NCBI RefSeq assembly: GCF_013401515.1
Contig: NZ_CP058529.1
Coordinates: 2,852,001-2,916,000 of the forward strand
From: Halorarum halophilum
GTDB taxonomy: Archaea > Halobacteriota > Halobacteria > Halobacteriales > Haloferacaceae
Length of the DNA: 64,000 nt
Direction of reading: 5' to 3'
The position numbers and the translations under genes are program-made. Every line of letters starts with the position of its first letter. Position 1 is the first letter of the stretch. The notes beneath the pieces are model-generated. The model was given only the letters and a program-made list of their open reading frames with translations. It ran no database searches and was not told the DNA's origin. This document shows positions 16,685 through 25,059 of the stretch, piece by piece.

Positions 16685-17263
16685 ATGAGTGAGGAGTCGG
16701 TCACCGTCGACGAACTCGCGGAGAGAGCGCACGAGTATCTCCACGAGGCCTCACTCACGCCAGCGGAGTACGAAGCGCTCAAACAGAGTGTCGCGGAGCT
16801 CGCGCCGATTTTCTCGGCTGAGCGTTCGTACTTCGTCCTCGGCAGCTACGGGCGACCCGAAATCCGCCGTCTCCAACTCGTAAAAGACCGCCTCAACCGG
16901 CAGCCCGACGCGTACGCGTTTCTGATGGTCGACATTCGGAGCGAGTGGACGAACACCTACCTCAAGTTCCGGCTGCTCGCCGACTACACGGACGTCATCG
17001 TGGGTGTTGCCGAACACGGTCAGGGCGGCTTCCTCGTCGAGCAAGGCTACTTCACCGCCCTCGAGACGTATTTCGCGAAGACCCACGTGTTCAAACGCGA
17101 ATACGACACGGTGGATGCGGACGCGATCGACACGGCCATCGATATCGACAACCCGTATAGCGGAATGCAGACGGCAATCTTCGAGATGCTCGACGATGCT
17201 GGCCGTCTCTGTCGGTGGGCGACCGAGGACGACCTCGTCGAGTGTGCCGAGGTCCTCTCGTGA
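16685..17263 (+). CDS. Conserved hypothetical, possible Rossmann-like nucleotide-binding fold
   Basis: 192 residues, ATG 16685. It is acidic and soluble with no membrane segment. After a helical N-terminus (DELAERAHEYLHEASLTPAEYEAL) comes RSYFVLGSYGRPEIRRLQLVKDRL, then AYAFLMVDIRSEW, TDVIVGVAEHGQGGFLVEQGYF and a final helix. The alternating hydrophobic strands and the SYG-RPEIRRL segment recall TIR-like or deoxyribosyltransferase-like folds, but no catalytic Glu can be assigned with confidence. It is divergent from the ArsR-like regulator. A defence or toxin role is possible given the surroundings; this is speculation. Confidence 0.55.
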   Translation: MSEESVTVDELAERAHEYLHEASLTPAEYEALKQSVAELAPIFSAERSYFVLGSYGRPEIRRLQLVKDRLNRQPDAYAFLMVDIRSEWTNTYLKFRLLADYTDVIVGVAEHGQGGFLVEQGYFTALETYFAKTHVFKREYDTVDADAIDTAIDIDNPYSGMQTAIFEMLDDAGRLCRWATEDDLVECAEVLS

Positions 17264-17965
17264 GTAATTCGGATTAACAGTGGATCGAGACGAGTCGGCA
17301 ACCCACACCCCCACGTTTCCGTCGTTTCTCACGAAGTCATTGTTACCACTGGACGCGGGAACGAGGAGATCTGGAGACGCTCATCCAGCGTAGCCGTTGT
17401 TGCTCCGGAAGGGCAGAAGGAGGAGCGCCTCGTACGAATCGTTTCGATCGGCCGGTTGAATGCGATGGCGAACAGGTATTCAGAGACGATGGACAGGCGA
17501 ACGCCCCCGTGTGCGAATTGACGTCGGATCGACACAGGGATTCGTGCGGGGCGCCGTGGATCGTCGCGCTACTCGCTGGAAAAGAGATTCGCCAAATTGG
17601 TGACTATGTTGTGGTGTGGCATCCGCAGCCCGGAGCAGGTCTCGAAAGCCCCCGGCGTCTGCGCTCGCGCGACCCGCGCTGCGCTCCTCGCTCCGCTGCG
17701 GTGCTTGCGGGACCGGGCGTCGCGCAGACGCCGGCCCCTTTCAGTCCCACCCGGATCTCCTGTGTCGCCCACTCATGCGGTGTTCGACCCGATGCACAGA
17801 TCGAATGGATCGCCCAGTTCGCGACCACAGTCGGCGTCGCGTTGACTGCGGCGTTTCGGGAGACTCGAGGAGGTCATCTCGGCCATCGGCACGGGACGGC
17901 TATCAATCCACGACTCAGTAGAACTTCCCGTAGGCCACGGACAACGTCGCTCGGTGGCGGCTCAC
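17264..17965. other. Gene-poor stretch with a long inverted repeat
   Basis: No credible gene is seen over about 700 bp. It contains the hairpin listed at 17652-17734 and CGCTCGCT-type GC-rich simple sequence. Confidence 0.4.
17652..17734. repeat. Long inverted repeat (13-bp perfect arms)
   Basis: CCGGCGTCTGCGC (17652-17664) pairs with GCGCAGACGCCGG (17722-17734). Further complementarity continues inward (CGCGCGAC with GTCGCG), giving a large stem. It could form a strong cruciform or RNA hairpin. It has no association with a recognised transposase. Confidence 0.6.
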
Positions 17966-18442
17966 CTATGGTGGGTTCTCCGCGTCGTTGATCCCCTCGA
18001 ACGTTCCGTGGGTGTAGGCATATCGCCATCGGTGGAGAACCGCTCGTGTGACGAGCGATACCTCGGACACGGTGATGCACGATGGCTCGACCGGGCGGCT
18101 GGGGGCGTCCGGCGGCGGATGGAAGTGCCGTGCCGGTGCGTCGGGTTTTGGGTGACGGTCAAATCGAAAATTCCTGTTTCGTTCGTCCGTGTAGTGGATG
18201 GCGTAGTTGCTAGTCAGGCTCCACCGCACGTCCACCCGGGCTGTCGATGCGTCTCCGACCCCATCGGAGAGGTCGATCGAGAGCGTCTGTGGGTTCACCG
18301 GGTCGTCAAGCGACGCCGTCCCGACCAGTGGTTCCAGCTCCACGACTAAGTCCCGAATCTCGCGCAACGCCCTGGCGTCGATGGGGCCGAACACCTCGGC
18401 ATGGTCCTGTGGCGTGGGCTGTCCCTCCTCCTCGTCGGTCAT
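17966..18442 (-). CDS. TumE-like putative toxin component
   Basis: 158 residues from ATG 18442 (MTDEEEGQPTPQDHAEVF), overlapping the upstream HTH gene by 4 nt (ATGA). Core features resemble the TumE/DUF6516 toxin family: an N-terminal helix with REIRDLVVELEPL, strands VDVRWSLTSNYAIHYTDERNRNFRFDRH, then HFHPPPDAPSRPVEP with clustered His/Pro, and a helix VLHRWRYAYTHG. TumE proteins are reported RNases inhibited by an HTH antitoxin (TumA). Gene order here is regulator first, toxin second. The assignment rests on layout and the His-rich segment, not on full motif confirmation. Confidence 0.55.
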   Translation of the reverse strand: MTDEEEGQPTPQDHAEVFGPIDARALREIRDLVVELEPLVGTASLDDPVNPQTLSIDLSDGVGDASTARVDVRWSLTSNYAIHYTDERNRNFRFDRHPKPDAPARHFHPPPDAPSRPVEPSCITVSEVSLVTRAVLHRWRYAYTHGTFEGINDAENPP

Positions 18443-19050
18443 CCGACGATGGACGCCCCGTCGGTGCCGTCCTCGTCCGTGTCCGACCCGGTGAGGTGGC
18501 CCGAGCGGGTCGCTTCGCCGATCGCGAGCGCCGCTTGTGCGAGCGCCACGTTGCGGCGGGTCGTTTGCCACTCGGTGAGGACCGTGCCGTGGTCGCTATC
18601 GGCATCAGCGACGTCCAGCTCACGGGCGAACTCCTCGGGTGACTCGACGCCGTACTCCTCGCGCCACTCCTGGAGTGCTGCTTTCATCTCGGCGATCCGG
18701 GATGCGATCTCCTCGGGCGTCCGCTCTGCGAGAAGCGACTGTGCGTGCTCGGTGACGATGGCCGTCTCCGACCGGCGGTAGCGTGTGGTCTGACCGTCTT
18801 GGGTAGTCGTGACGTCACCGGCGTCCACGAGCGTCCGCAGGTGCTTTCGCGCCGTGGTCGGCGACACGCGGGCCCGTTCGGCGAGCTGTGCCGTGGATTC
18901 GGGATCGTACGTCTGGCGGACGATCTCGTACACACGTTCGAACGGCGTCGTCTCCTCGACCCACTCCTCGACCACGCGGTCGTTTACGTCGTAGCGGTCG
19001 GTGCCGCCGTCCGACCGGCCGCGCCGGGAGTGTGGTGTGTCCTTGGTCAT
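18439..19050 (-). CDS. Winged-helix regulator of a toxin-antitoxin-like pair
   Basis: 203 residues, ATG 19050. The HTH lies at about residues 45-100: ERVYEIVRQTYDPESTAQLAERARVSPTTARKHLRTLVDAGDVTTTQDGQTTRYRRSE, an ArsR/MarR-like wing. Next comes a helical segment (SLLAERTPEEIASRIAEMKAALQEWREEYG) that could contact the partner protein, and an acidic tail. It is coupled by ATGA overlap to the TumE-like gene. It probably autoregulates and neutralises its partner, as HTH antitoxins do. Confidence 0.72.
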   Translation of the reverse strand: MTKDTPHSRRGRSDGGTDRYDVNDRVVEEWVEETTPFERVYEIVRQTYDPESTAQLAERARVSPTTARKHLRTLVDAGDVTTTQDGQTTRYRRSETAIVTEHAQSLLAERTPEEIASRIAEMKAALQEWREEYGVESPEEFARELDVADADSDHGTVLTEWQTTRRNVALAQAALAIGEATRSGHLTGSDTDEDGTDGASIVG

Positions 19051-19401
19051 GGTACGCTGACCTACGGCTGGTCAGTATAATAATGTACGGAACAGTATAT
19101 TGGTTTAGAAGGTTGTGTTCGATTGAACTGTCACCGAACGTGATGGCCGGGTAGCTACCTCCTTTGCTCCGGCCCGCCCCGCTCGCCGCTTCCGCCCGGC
19201 GCGTCGCTCGTCACCGACCAGTCCGGGCGTGCGGCTCGCTCCTGCGTCGCTCGCCGTTCCGGGCGTCTGGTTTGACGCCAGCGGGTACGCGTGTCGGTTT
19301 CTGCGCTCCGGTCGGTGCTCGAAACGCGAGCACGCCTACTCCGCTGGTCGCTCGCGCCGGGCGGGTCGCCGCGCGATGCTGGTTGTATTGTTCTTCCTGA
19401 G

Positions 19402-19455
19402 GCGCGCGCCGCTCGCGCCCCAGGGGGCGCTCGCGAAGGCGCGAGCGGCGCGCGC
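19402..19455. repeat. Perfect 18-bp GC-only hairpin upstream of tfb
   Basis: The arms 19402-19419 and 19438-19455 are exact reverse complements (GCGCGCGCCGCTCGCGCC and its partner), with an 18-nt loop. This would form an extremely stable stem. It lies about 90 bp before the tfb start and could be a terminator, an insulator of the gene from upstream transcription or a recombination relic. Confidence 0.65.
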
Positions 19456-19509
19456 TGAAGTCGTCGGTCGGTGAGAGAGCCACGGCTGGAGAGTCGTGGT
19501 GGTCGGGAA

Positions 19510-19530
19510 AAGGCGCCGAGTGAGCGCCTT
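19510..19530. promoter_or_regulatory. 7-bp hairpin directly before tfb
   Basis: AAGGCGC (19510-19516) and GCGCCTT (19524-19530) flank a 7-nt loop. The stem ends 11 nt before ATG 19542, so it would lie in the 5' end of the mRNA or overlap the transcription start. No convincing TATA box was found between the two hairpins. Confidence 0.45.
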
Positions 19531-19541
19531 CAGGCACTGCA

Positions 19542-20588
19542 ATGAGTTCTAGAGCAATTATCGGCCAAGAAGCTTCGGATGAATCGAAATCGAACGAACG
19601 GATTGACGAGCGGAACGTCGGGTGGCAGCCGACGTGTCCCGAGTGTGCGGGTCGTGTGGTATCGGAGGCAGTCGAAGCGGTGTGCACCGAGTGTGGTCTG
19701 GTCGTGTCGGTCGATAATCTGGAGCGTGAGCCGGGACTGAAGGCGCGTGGGCCGGATACGGCTGATCGGACGGGCGAGTGGGCGATCGAACCCACGACGG
19801 ACCTGCGGGTCGACAAGGGCCTGCACACGACGTTCTTCCTTCAGACGGACGGGAAGGGCAACAAGCTGAATTCCGAACGGATGGACAAGATGGAGCGGCT
19901 GCGGCGTCATCACAAGCGGTTCACCATGCCGTCGAAGCGGGACAAGCGCCTGAACGAGGGCTTTCGGGATATCGGGATGCTCGGGGCGAATCTGGCGCTC
20001 CCGAGGTACGTCCAGACGGACGCGTCACGGATGCTCAAGGCGGCGAAGCGTGCACGATTACCGGGCGGGCGGATGGCCTGGGAGTCGCTGGCGGCCGGAG
20101 CAGTATTGCTGGCGATGCGGCAGGCTGGCATCGAACGCGAGCCGGCGGACGTAGCGCGATACGCGAAGACGGACGAGGAGCGGGCGTGTGCGGCCGCGCG
20201 GAAGATTCGAATGCAGACCGAGGTGGAGGCACCACCGGTGCGTGAGCGAGTGGTCGACCGGATCATCGGCGAGTTAGGAACGGTCGGCGTGGACGTGGCG
20301 ACCGGGCTGGAGCTGCGGCGCCTCGCAGTGCGGTTGCTGGAAATAGCCGATGCGGTGCCAGTCGGGCCAGGGACGACGCGGATGACGGTGGCCGGTGCCG
20401 CAGTGTATTCGGCGGATCGGTTGACGGATGGAAAGACGGTAAAGCAAGCGGAGGTCGTGGACGCGGTGGAGACGGTCCTCCCTACGTCGCAGTCGAAGAT
20501 CGCGAGCTACTCGCAGGCGCTGTACGACGAGGTGGGGCGACGCCCACAGCTGTCGGATGCGACGGGAGGGCTAGTCGGGCCGGCCTGA
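19542..20588 (+). CDS. tfb: Transcription initiation factor B (TFB), orphan accessory copy
   Basis: 348 residues. The N-terminal zinc ribbon has CPEC-x14-CTECG (about residues 31-52). The B-finger/linker is followed by two cyclin-like repeats: the first around 115-205 (MAWESLAAGAVLLAMRQAGIE) and the second around 220-315 (TTRMTVAGAAVYSADRLTDGKTVKQAEVVDAV). TFB recruits RNA polymerase to TATA/BRE promoters, and haloarchaea carry several paralogues. The segment RTGEWAIEPTTDLRVDKGLHTTFF in place of the usual B-reader sequence is divergent, and the gene sits alone in an accessory stretch between a toxin-like pair and a glycan locus. A partial second copy lies at 15.8 kb. Confidence 0.92.
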   Translation: MSSRAIIGQEASDESKSNERIDERNVGWQPTCPECAGRVVSEAVEAVCTECGLVVSVDNLEREPGLKARGPDTADRTGEWAIEPTTDLRVDKGLHTTFFLQTDGKGNKLNSERMDKMERLRRHHKRFTMPSKRDKRLNEGFRDIGMLGANLALPRYVQTDASRMLKAAKRARLPGGRMAWESLAAGAVLLAMRQAGIEREPADVARYAKTDEERACAAARKIRMQTEVEAPPVRERVVDRIIGELGTVGVDVATGLELRRLAVRLLEIADAVPVGPGTTRMTVAGAAVYSADRLTDGKTVKQAEVVDAVETVLPTSQSKIASYSQALYDEVGRRPQLSDATGGLVGPA

Positions 20589-20872
20589 GCAGGGCAGCTT
20601 CCCGGTTTTTTCATGACCACCACGCCACCCCACCTCCCCACCCACCGCTCCGTGCTCGCTTCGCTGCGCGCGCAGCCCCGACCCTGACAGCACGGTGGAG
20701 ACGAGGCGTTCGGATTCAGCCATAGACACTTCGAACTCGATGCCTCATCCACTAACTTAACGCGACCCCGAAATCGGAATCAAAATGTATACCAGTCCCG
20801 TGCCCTGCTCGTAGTGGAACGTTTCAGTTCAGTCTGTTCCTCAGATTGGTGGCGACCCGGAAAATTCAACCG
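20589..20872. terminator. T-run terminator and spacer after tfb
   Basis: A T6 run (20606-20611) shortly after the tfb stop is preceded by GC-rich sequence and is a likely archaeal terminator. The rest of the spacer to the flippase start shows no gene. Confidence 0.45.
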
Positions 20873-22354
20873 ATGAACTGGGCCGACAAGTTCCGAAATA
20901 TCACGCAGCTCGGAGGCGCTACGCTACTCGCGACAGCCATGACGATGCTCGAAGGAGTTATCGCTGCGAGAGTTCTGGGACCTGCGGTGTTAGGCGCTTG
21001 GTTCACCTTCCAAATCGTACTCCGGTACGGCGGTCGTCTCCACTTTGGAGTTCCAAATGCGTTCCGACGACAGCTATCGGTCGACCGGGGTGCCAAAAAC
21101 GAGTCTCAAATCGGTGAACTCGCAGATGTCGTCGCGACATTCCTCGTTGTCGTCATCATCGTTCAGGTGGCTATTGTAGGCGGCATGGCAATTTGGCCGG
21201 GGTTTTCTTCGGAAATTCGAGTCATCGCCCTCTTTGGCATCGTCATCATCGCCAGCCAAACTGCGAAGTCATTCGTGCATCCGTTCAACAACGGCCTCGG
21301 GAACTTCGAGGAGAACGCCCTGTTGAAGCTCGTTGGAGCGGCGTCGAGCGTGGTGACGATTGGTCTCACGATACAGTTCTCATTGGTCGGTTTCCTATTC
21401 GGGCGCGTTCTACGGGAGGTTGCCCAGTTCGGAATCGGATTTTACCGTATCGGCTATATCCCATCCTTCTCACTCGACACCGGGCGACTCCGACGTCTTC
21501 TCCGAATTGGCTTCCTCATAATGCTGGTTTCGTTCTCGTCGCAGGTGTTCAAGACAGTCGACAGGCTCATGATTATCTGGTATTTCCCTTCGAAGAGCCT
21601 GGGCTTTTATGGGACCGGAGACACTTTCGCGACGCTCCTCTTGACTGTTTCCAGTGTCGTGACCAACGTCCTGTACACGTCGTTCTCCGAGAAGTACGGT
21701 GCCGACCTCTCCTCCGAGCAGTTCAAATCGGAGCTTCTCGGTACGGTAAAAGTCATTTCGTACTTTTTCCCAATCGTGTTCGTCAACATCTATGTCTTCG
21801 TTCCGCTCGTCATCCAGATAGTGCTACCCGAGTACCCAGCTAGTGTGCCGGTCGCCAGGGCACTGGCGTTTGGATACATCTTCTTCGCCGGTGCGACGGT
21901 CGTTGGGAGCGTCCTCAATAGCTTCAAGAAACAGCGACTCTACATCCTCGTCATTGCGATTGGCATCACCGTCAACGCTGCGTTGAACTACGCCGCCATT
22001 CAGCTCGGCGGTGAGTTGATAGGTATCGGGATCGCGACGGCCGGGACGTATTTCGTCTTCTTCCTCCTCCTCTTTGGCGTCGTTATCGCGTTTTTCGATG
22101 GCTCTGTTCGCCTGTTCGGTCGAGTGACCGTCCAGTTACTTGTCCCCGCACTCTTCGCGCTCGGGTACGCGCTGCTCGTCTCCGACTACGTGGCTGTCAG
22201 GGACTCGGCGATTTCGCTCGACACTGTCTGGACAGCGGTGGTTTTATTTGCTGCTGTTATGCCGTTATCCGTCTCGTTCGGAGTGTTGACGCTACGTGAA
22301 GCGGACATTAACCTCTCACAGGTCCATGGGAAAGTGACCCAGTGGGCTTCATAA
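20873..22354 (+). CDS. Wzx-like oligosaccharide flippase (MATE/MOP superfamily)
   Basis: 493 residues from ATG 20873 (MNWADKFRNITQLGGATLL); a TTG 27 nt earlier is unlikely. About 12-14 hydrophobic segments are spread evenly. The N-terminal pattern (LLATAMTMLEGVIAARVLGPAVLGAWFTFQ) is the usual Wzx/PST start. Such proteins flip lipid-linked (here dolichol-linked) oligosaccharides; AglR of Haloferax is a comparable haloarchaeal flippase. It is the first gene of the glycan locus, co-oriented with the GT4 genes to the right but now cut off from them by an IS remnant and a reversed sulfatase gene. Confidence 0.88.
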   Translation: MNWADKFRNITQLGGATLLATAMTMLEGVIAARVLGPAVLGAWFTFQIVLRYGGRLHFGVPNAFRRQLSVDRGAKNESQIGELADVVATFLVVVIIVQVAIVGGMAIWPGFSSEIRVIALFGIVIIASQTAKSFVHPFNNGLGNFEENALLKLVGAASSVVTIGLTIQFSLVGFLFGRVLREVAQFGIGFYRIGYIPSFSLDTGRLRRLLRIGFLIMLVSFSSQVFKTVDRLMIIWYFPSKSLGFYGTGDTFATLLLTVSSVVTNVLYTSFSEKYGADLSSEQFKSELLGTVKVISYFFPIVFVNIYVFVPLVIQIVLPEYPASVPVARALAFGYIFFAGATVVGSVLNSFKKQRLYILVIAIGITVNAALNYAAIQLGGELIGIGIATAGTYFVFFLLLFGVVIAFFDGSVRLFGRVTVQLLVPALFALGYALLVSDYVAVRDSAISLDTVWTAVVLFAAVMPLSVSFGVLTLREADINLSQVHGKVTQWAS

Positions 22355-22420
22355 TTGAATGTATGACTAGTCGTCGACCCGGTTCTCAGTCGCGTTCGGA
22401 TGAGCCTATTCGAAGCTGAG

Positions 22421-22665
22421 TTACCATTCCGCAATCGGCTCGTACACGCCTGCTTGCCCACGCAGTCCGTGGTAGACGCCAAGTAGTACCGCTTTGAATA
22501 TCTTTCGATGGCCGTAGCGCAGATGGCTGGCGACCCGCCACAGCACGAAATACGCGTAGTACAGTCTGAACGGCAACAGCTGTGGATGGCGACGTGCTTG
22601 CGGGCGAAAATATGTCTGCTTCGATCCGTGTAGTACGAGACGAACGGCGACTTGGCCTCTGTCGG
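22421..22665 (-). pseudogene. 3' remnant of a family 2 glycosyltransferase
   Basis: On the reverse strand, one frame gives AKSPFVSYYTDRSRHIFARKH and a shifted frame continues RLYYAYFVLWRVASHLRYGHRKIFK to EPIAEW and a stop (22421-22423). This is the typical C-terminus of GT2 enzymes (the YYT-RN-ARKH block followed by a membrane-associated helix). A frameshift separates the two parts, and the gene's 5' portion is missing exactly where the IS6-type element begins. IS insertion plus later decay is the simplest account. Confidence 0.65.
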
Positions 22666-23357
22666 GTTGTATTTAGTTAAGCGTGAAAAGTGAGGCGGGA
22701 GGGTTTCTTGCTGATCTATGGCAGAAATTGCCCGCCTCGGCGGTCTTAGCGACTGGATCGACATGGAGTTTGTGGAACGAGAGCGGACACCCGAGCCAGC
22801 GATGAAGCTCAGTATTCAATCCCAATTAGCGGGGCTCTCGCTGTCGAATTCCGTCACTTTGCTCGCTGATCTGGGTGTCGAGCGCTCTCGAAAAGCGGTC
22901 CATGAATGGGTTCAGAAGGCTAATTTACAGCCTGCCGAAGGTCGACCCCCGAATCACGTCGCGCTCAACGAGACGGCGATTCGGACAATTCCCAGCAATA
23001 CTGGCTGTACGCTGCCTGCAACTCCGAAACAAACACCCTGCTTCATGGTCGACTCTTTCCGACCACGACGACCTCGGCTACACAAATTTTCCTCGCCTAA
23101 CTGTGCGAGAAACACTCGGTCAAATCTACTGCGTTTCTGGTCGATGGCGCTCAGCACCTCCAAACTGCACTTTCGATAGCTGGGCTCCGATTTGATCATG
23201 AACGACATAAAAATCGGAATAGCGTTAAGCGCATCTTCTGCGAGCTGAAACGCCGAACAGCGTCATTCTCGAACTGCTTCAGTCACATTTCCCTGAAATC
23301 GCTGAAACAGGCTTCAAGCGCTCGCTACCTGGCTCAATGAGACTAACTAAACACGAC
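22666..23357 (+). mobile_element. Degenerate IS6-family insertion sequence
   Basis: The left end GTTGTATTTAGTTA (22666-22679) and the reverse complement of the right end, GTCGTGTTTAGTTA (23344-23357), match at 12 of 14 positions and enclose a transposase reading frame. At about 690 bp it is the size of short haloarchaeal IS6-type elements. The right end abuts the stop codon of the neighbouring sulfatase gene. No target duplication was identified by eye. Confidence 0.65.
22718..23340 (+). pseudogene. IS6-family transposase, frameshifted and with a nonsense codon
   Basis: It starts MAEIARLGGLSDWIDMEFVE, followed by an HTH region (LGVERSRKAVHEWVQKA) and the first DDE Asp region (VALNETAIR). Near 22985 one base is missing. 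The following sequence makes sense only in the next frame (QQYWLYAACNSETN, then FLVDGAQHLQTALS with the second Asp and the NRNSVKRIF Glu region, then the RRTASFSNCFSH tail). That frame also carries a TAA at about 23098 where Glu is expected. The product cannot be active. Confidence 0.8.
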
Positions 23358-24821
23358 CTACCTGTAACCGAGGTGTTCTAATCGATTCTCTAACTCCGCT
23401 TCGTCATACTCGCTAATACTATCATCGGGCGTCGGTTCTATCAGCCCCATTTCGAACTCCTCAAACTGTTCAAGTAGGGCACGCACTTGGGAACAATATT
23501 CGTCTCCGTTCAGTAGATTCGCCTTTTCACTAGGGTCGCTGTCGAGATCGTAGAGGGCTTTCGATGGTTCGTGCTTACGCTGACAGTACCTACAGCTGCC
23601 ATCCCCCTCCAACGTGTTTATTAGTTTCAACGAGTTCTGCCGAATCATCCTCGCGGAACGTGTGTGTCGTTCTTCGGCGAACGCGACGCCGTTTCGGGGG
23701 GGCTCAGTAGTGTTCCCTCGCATCAGTGGAACGAGTGACTCTCCCACTCCAGGCAGTTCTTGGATGCCAATCAGTTCGCATATTGTTGGGGCGACGTCTA
23801 CGTGCTGGACGGTAGCTGATACGGTTGAGTTGGGGATATCAGTACCACCGAATAGTAGCGGGACATGTACAACTGGGTCGTGCAACCCATGATGGTCAAA
23901 AAACACACCTTTCTCTGTCATACTCTCGCCGTGGTCCGCGGTGACGACGAGCAGCGTGTCGTCATCCAGACCACGCTGTTCGAGGCCCTCGAATAGGTCG
24001 CCAATACAGTCGTCTACGTACTCCACCGCCGCATCGTAGTGTGCTTGTATTTCGCCGATTGTCTCTGGACGCCGCCCGTGGAGCTTTCGTTTGCGGAGAC
24101 CTTCGCCTGTGATGGTACCCTCAAGCCCGTACTCTTCGAAGACATCTTGGAGCGGTGTCTCGTCGTAGTCGTTCCGTTCCTTGACCGCTTCTACGTAGTT
24201 TTCGGGTGGATTATATGGTGTATGCACGTCCCAGTAGTGAAGAAAACAAAAGAACGGATCCTCGTCAACATCGTCAAGTAATTCTAGTGCTGATTTCGTG
24301 ACACCTTTACCATCGGTGGTATCGGTGACCACATTGAGTACGGCCTCTCGGATATTATTCTGGACATAGGTCGGGAAATAGTCTAAGATGCTCCCCCCCA
24401 TTGAAATGGCCCAGTCTGGAATCAAACCGCTCATTCCTGTTTTCTTCACGTCATCGTTGTCTACACCATCGACAAATCGATCGAATCCGTCTCGGTGCCA
24501 GCGTTTGAGCACCGGTTCAACAGCGATAGTCTGATATCCTTCACTTTTCAGCCGTTCGGCCAGCGAAGGCGCACCATGCCCAAATTGTCGTTCTCGCTCA
24601 GTGACGTCCGTTCCATGATGGAGAACACCATGCTCAATTGGATATTGCCCAGTTTGAATAGTCGTAACACAAATATCTGTTGTATTACTGTTCGCGATTG
24701 CGTCGGTGAATGTAGTATTTTTACGAGCAAAATGATCCAGAGTGGGAGTCCTTACAGATGATACCCCCACACGATCATATCGAAGAGCGTCAACAACAAT
24801 GAGGACGACATTCGTAGCCAC
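23358..24821 (-). CDS. Sulfatase/alkaline-phosphatase-fold enzyme with Thr at the nucleophile position
   Basis: 487 residues, ATG 24821. Alkaline-phosphatase-superfamily landmarks are present: NVVLIVVDALRYDRVG (metal Asp), SNTTDICVTTIQTGQYPIEHG (nucleophile loop), YWDVHTPYNPP, VVTADHGESMTEKG (metal Asp/His) and HHGLHDPVVHVPL. Type I sulfatases have Cys or Ser in C/S-x-P-x-R; here the aligned residue appears to be Thr with no CxPxR, as in phosphotransferases such as LtaS/EptA. It also has C-x2-C near residue 415. It lies inside a glycosyltransferase cluster but is reversed. It may add, move or remove sulfate or phosphate on a surface glycan; which of these is open. Confidence 0.82.
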   Translation of the reverse strand: MATNVVLIVVDALRYDRVGVSSVRTPTLDHFARKNTTFTDAIANSNTTDICVTTIQTGQYPIEHGVLHHGTDVTERERQFGHGAPSLAERLKSEGYQTIAVEPVLKRWHRDGFDRFVDGVDNDDVKKTGMSGLIPDWAISMGGSILDYFPTYVQNNIREAVLNVVTDTTDGKGVTKSALELLDDVDEDPFFCFLHYWDVHTPYNPPENYVEAVKERNDYDETPLQDVFEEYGLEGTITGEGLRKRKLHGRRPETIGEIQAHYDAAVEYVDDCIGDLFEGLEQRGLDDDTLLVVTADHGESMTEKGVFFDHHGLHDPVVHVPLLFGGTDIPNSTVSATVQHVDVAPTICELIGIQELPGVGESLVPLMRGNTTEPPRNGVAFAEERHTRSARMIRQNSLKLINTLEGDGSCRYCQRKHEPSKALYDLDSDPSEKANLLNGDEYCSQVRALLEQFEEFEMGLIEPTPDDSISEYDEAELENRLEHLGYR

Positions 24822-25059
24822 TACTGCACGTATACTTTTGGGTGTAAAGGAAATTTCGGATTGGATTCTCCGTGTTCGGGTTTTTACATCGTATTCAGGC
24901 TGGCTAACGAACTCTTGAATAGACTCGAGGTCGGTTTGTTATACAATGTAAAATGTTTTTACACGCTTCCTATCGATAAAGGCACGGTGAATCTACTACG
25001 GGGTGTAGTTGCCGCGTACCGAAACGGGGCGTTCATTCTGGGCACAAAACGTCGAGTTT
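24822..25059. other. AT-rich spacer, possible decayed N-terminus
   Basis: A 69-codon frame (24861-25070) ends with LRGVVAAYRNGAFILGTKRRVYDH, which looks like the region preceding some FkbM methyltransferase domains. It may be a displaced N-terminus of the next gene, but evidence is weak. Confidence 0.3.

Noticed and set aside
22186-22764. 192-codon reverse frame spanning flippase end, GT2 relic and IS
   Set aside because: It crosses three unrelated features; only the stretch near 22560-22663 has meaning, as part of the decayed GT2 gene.
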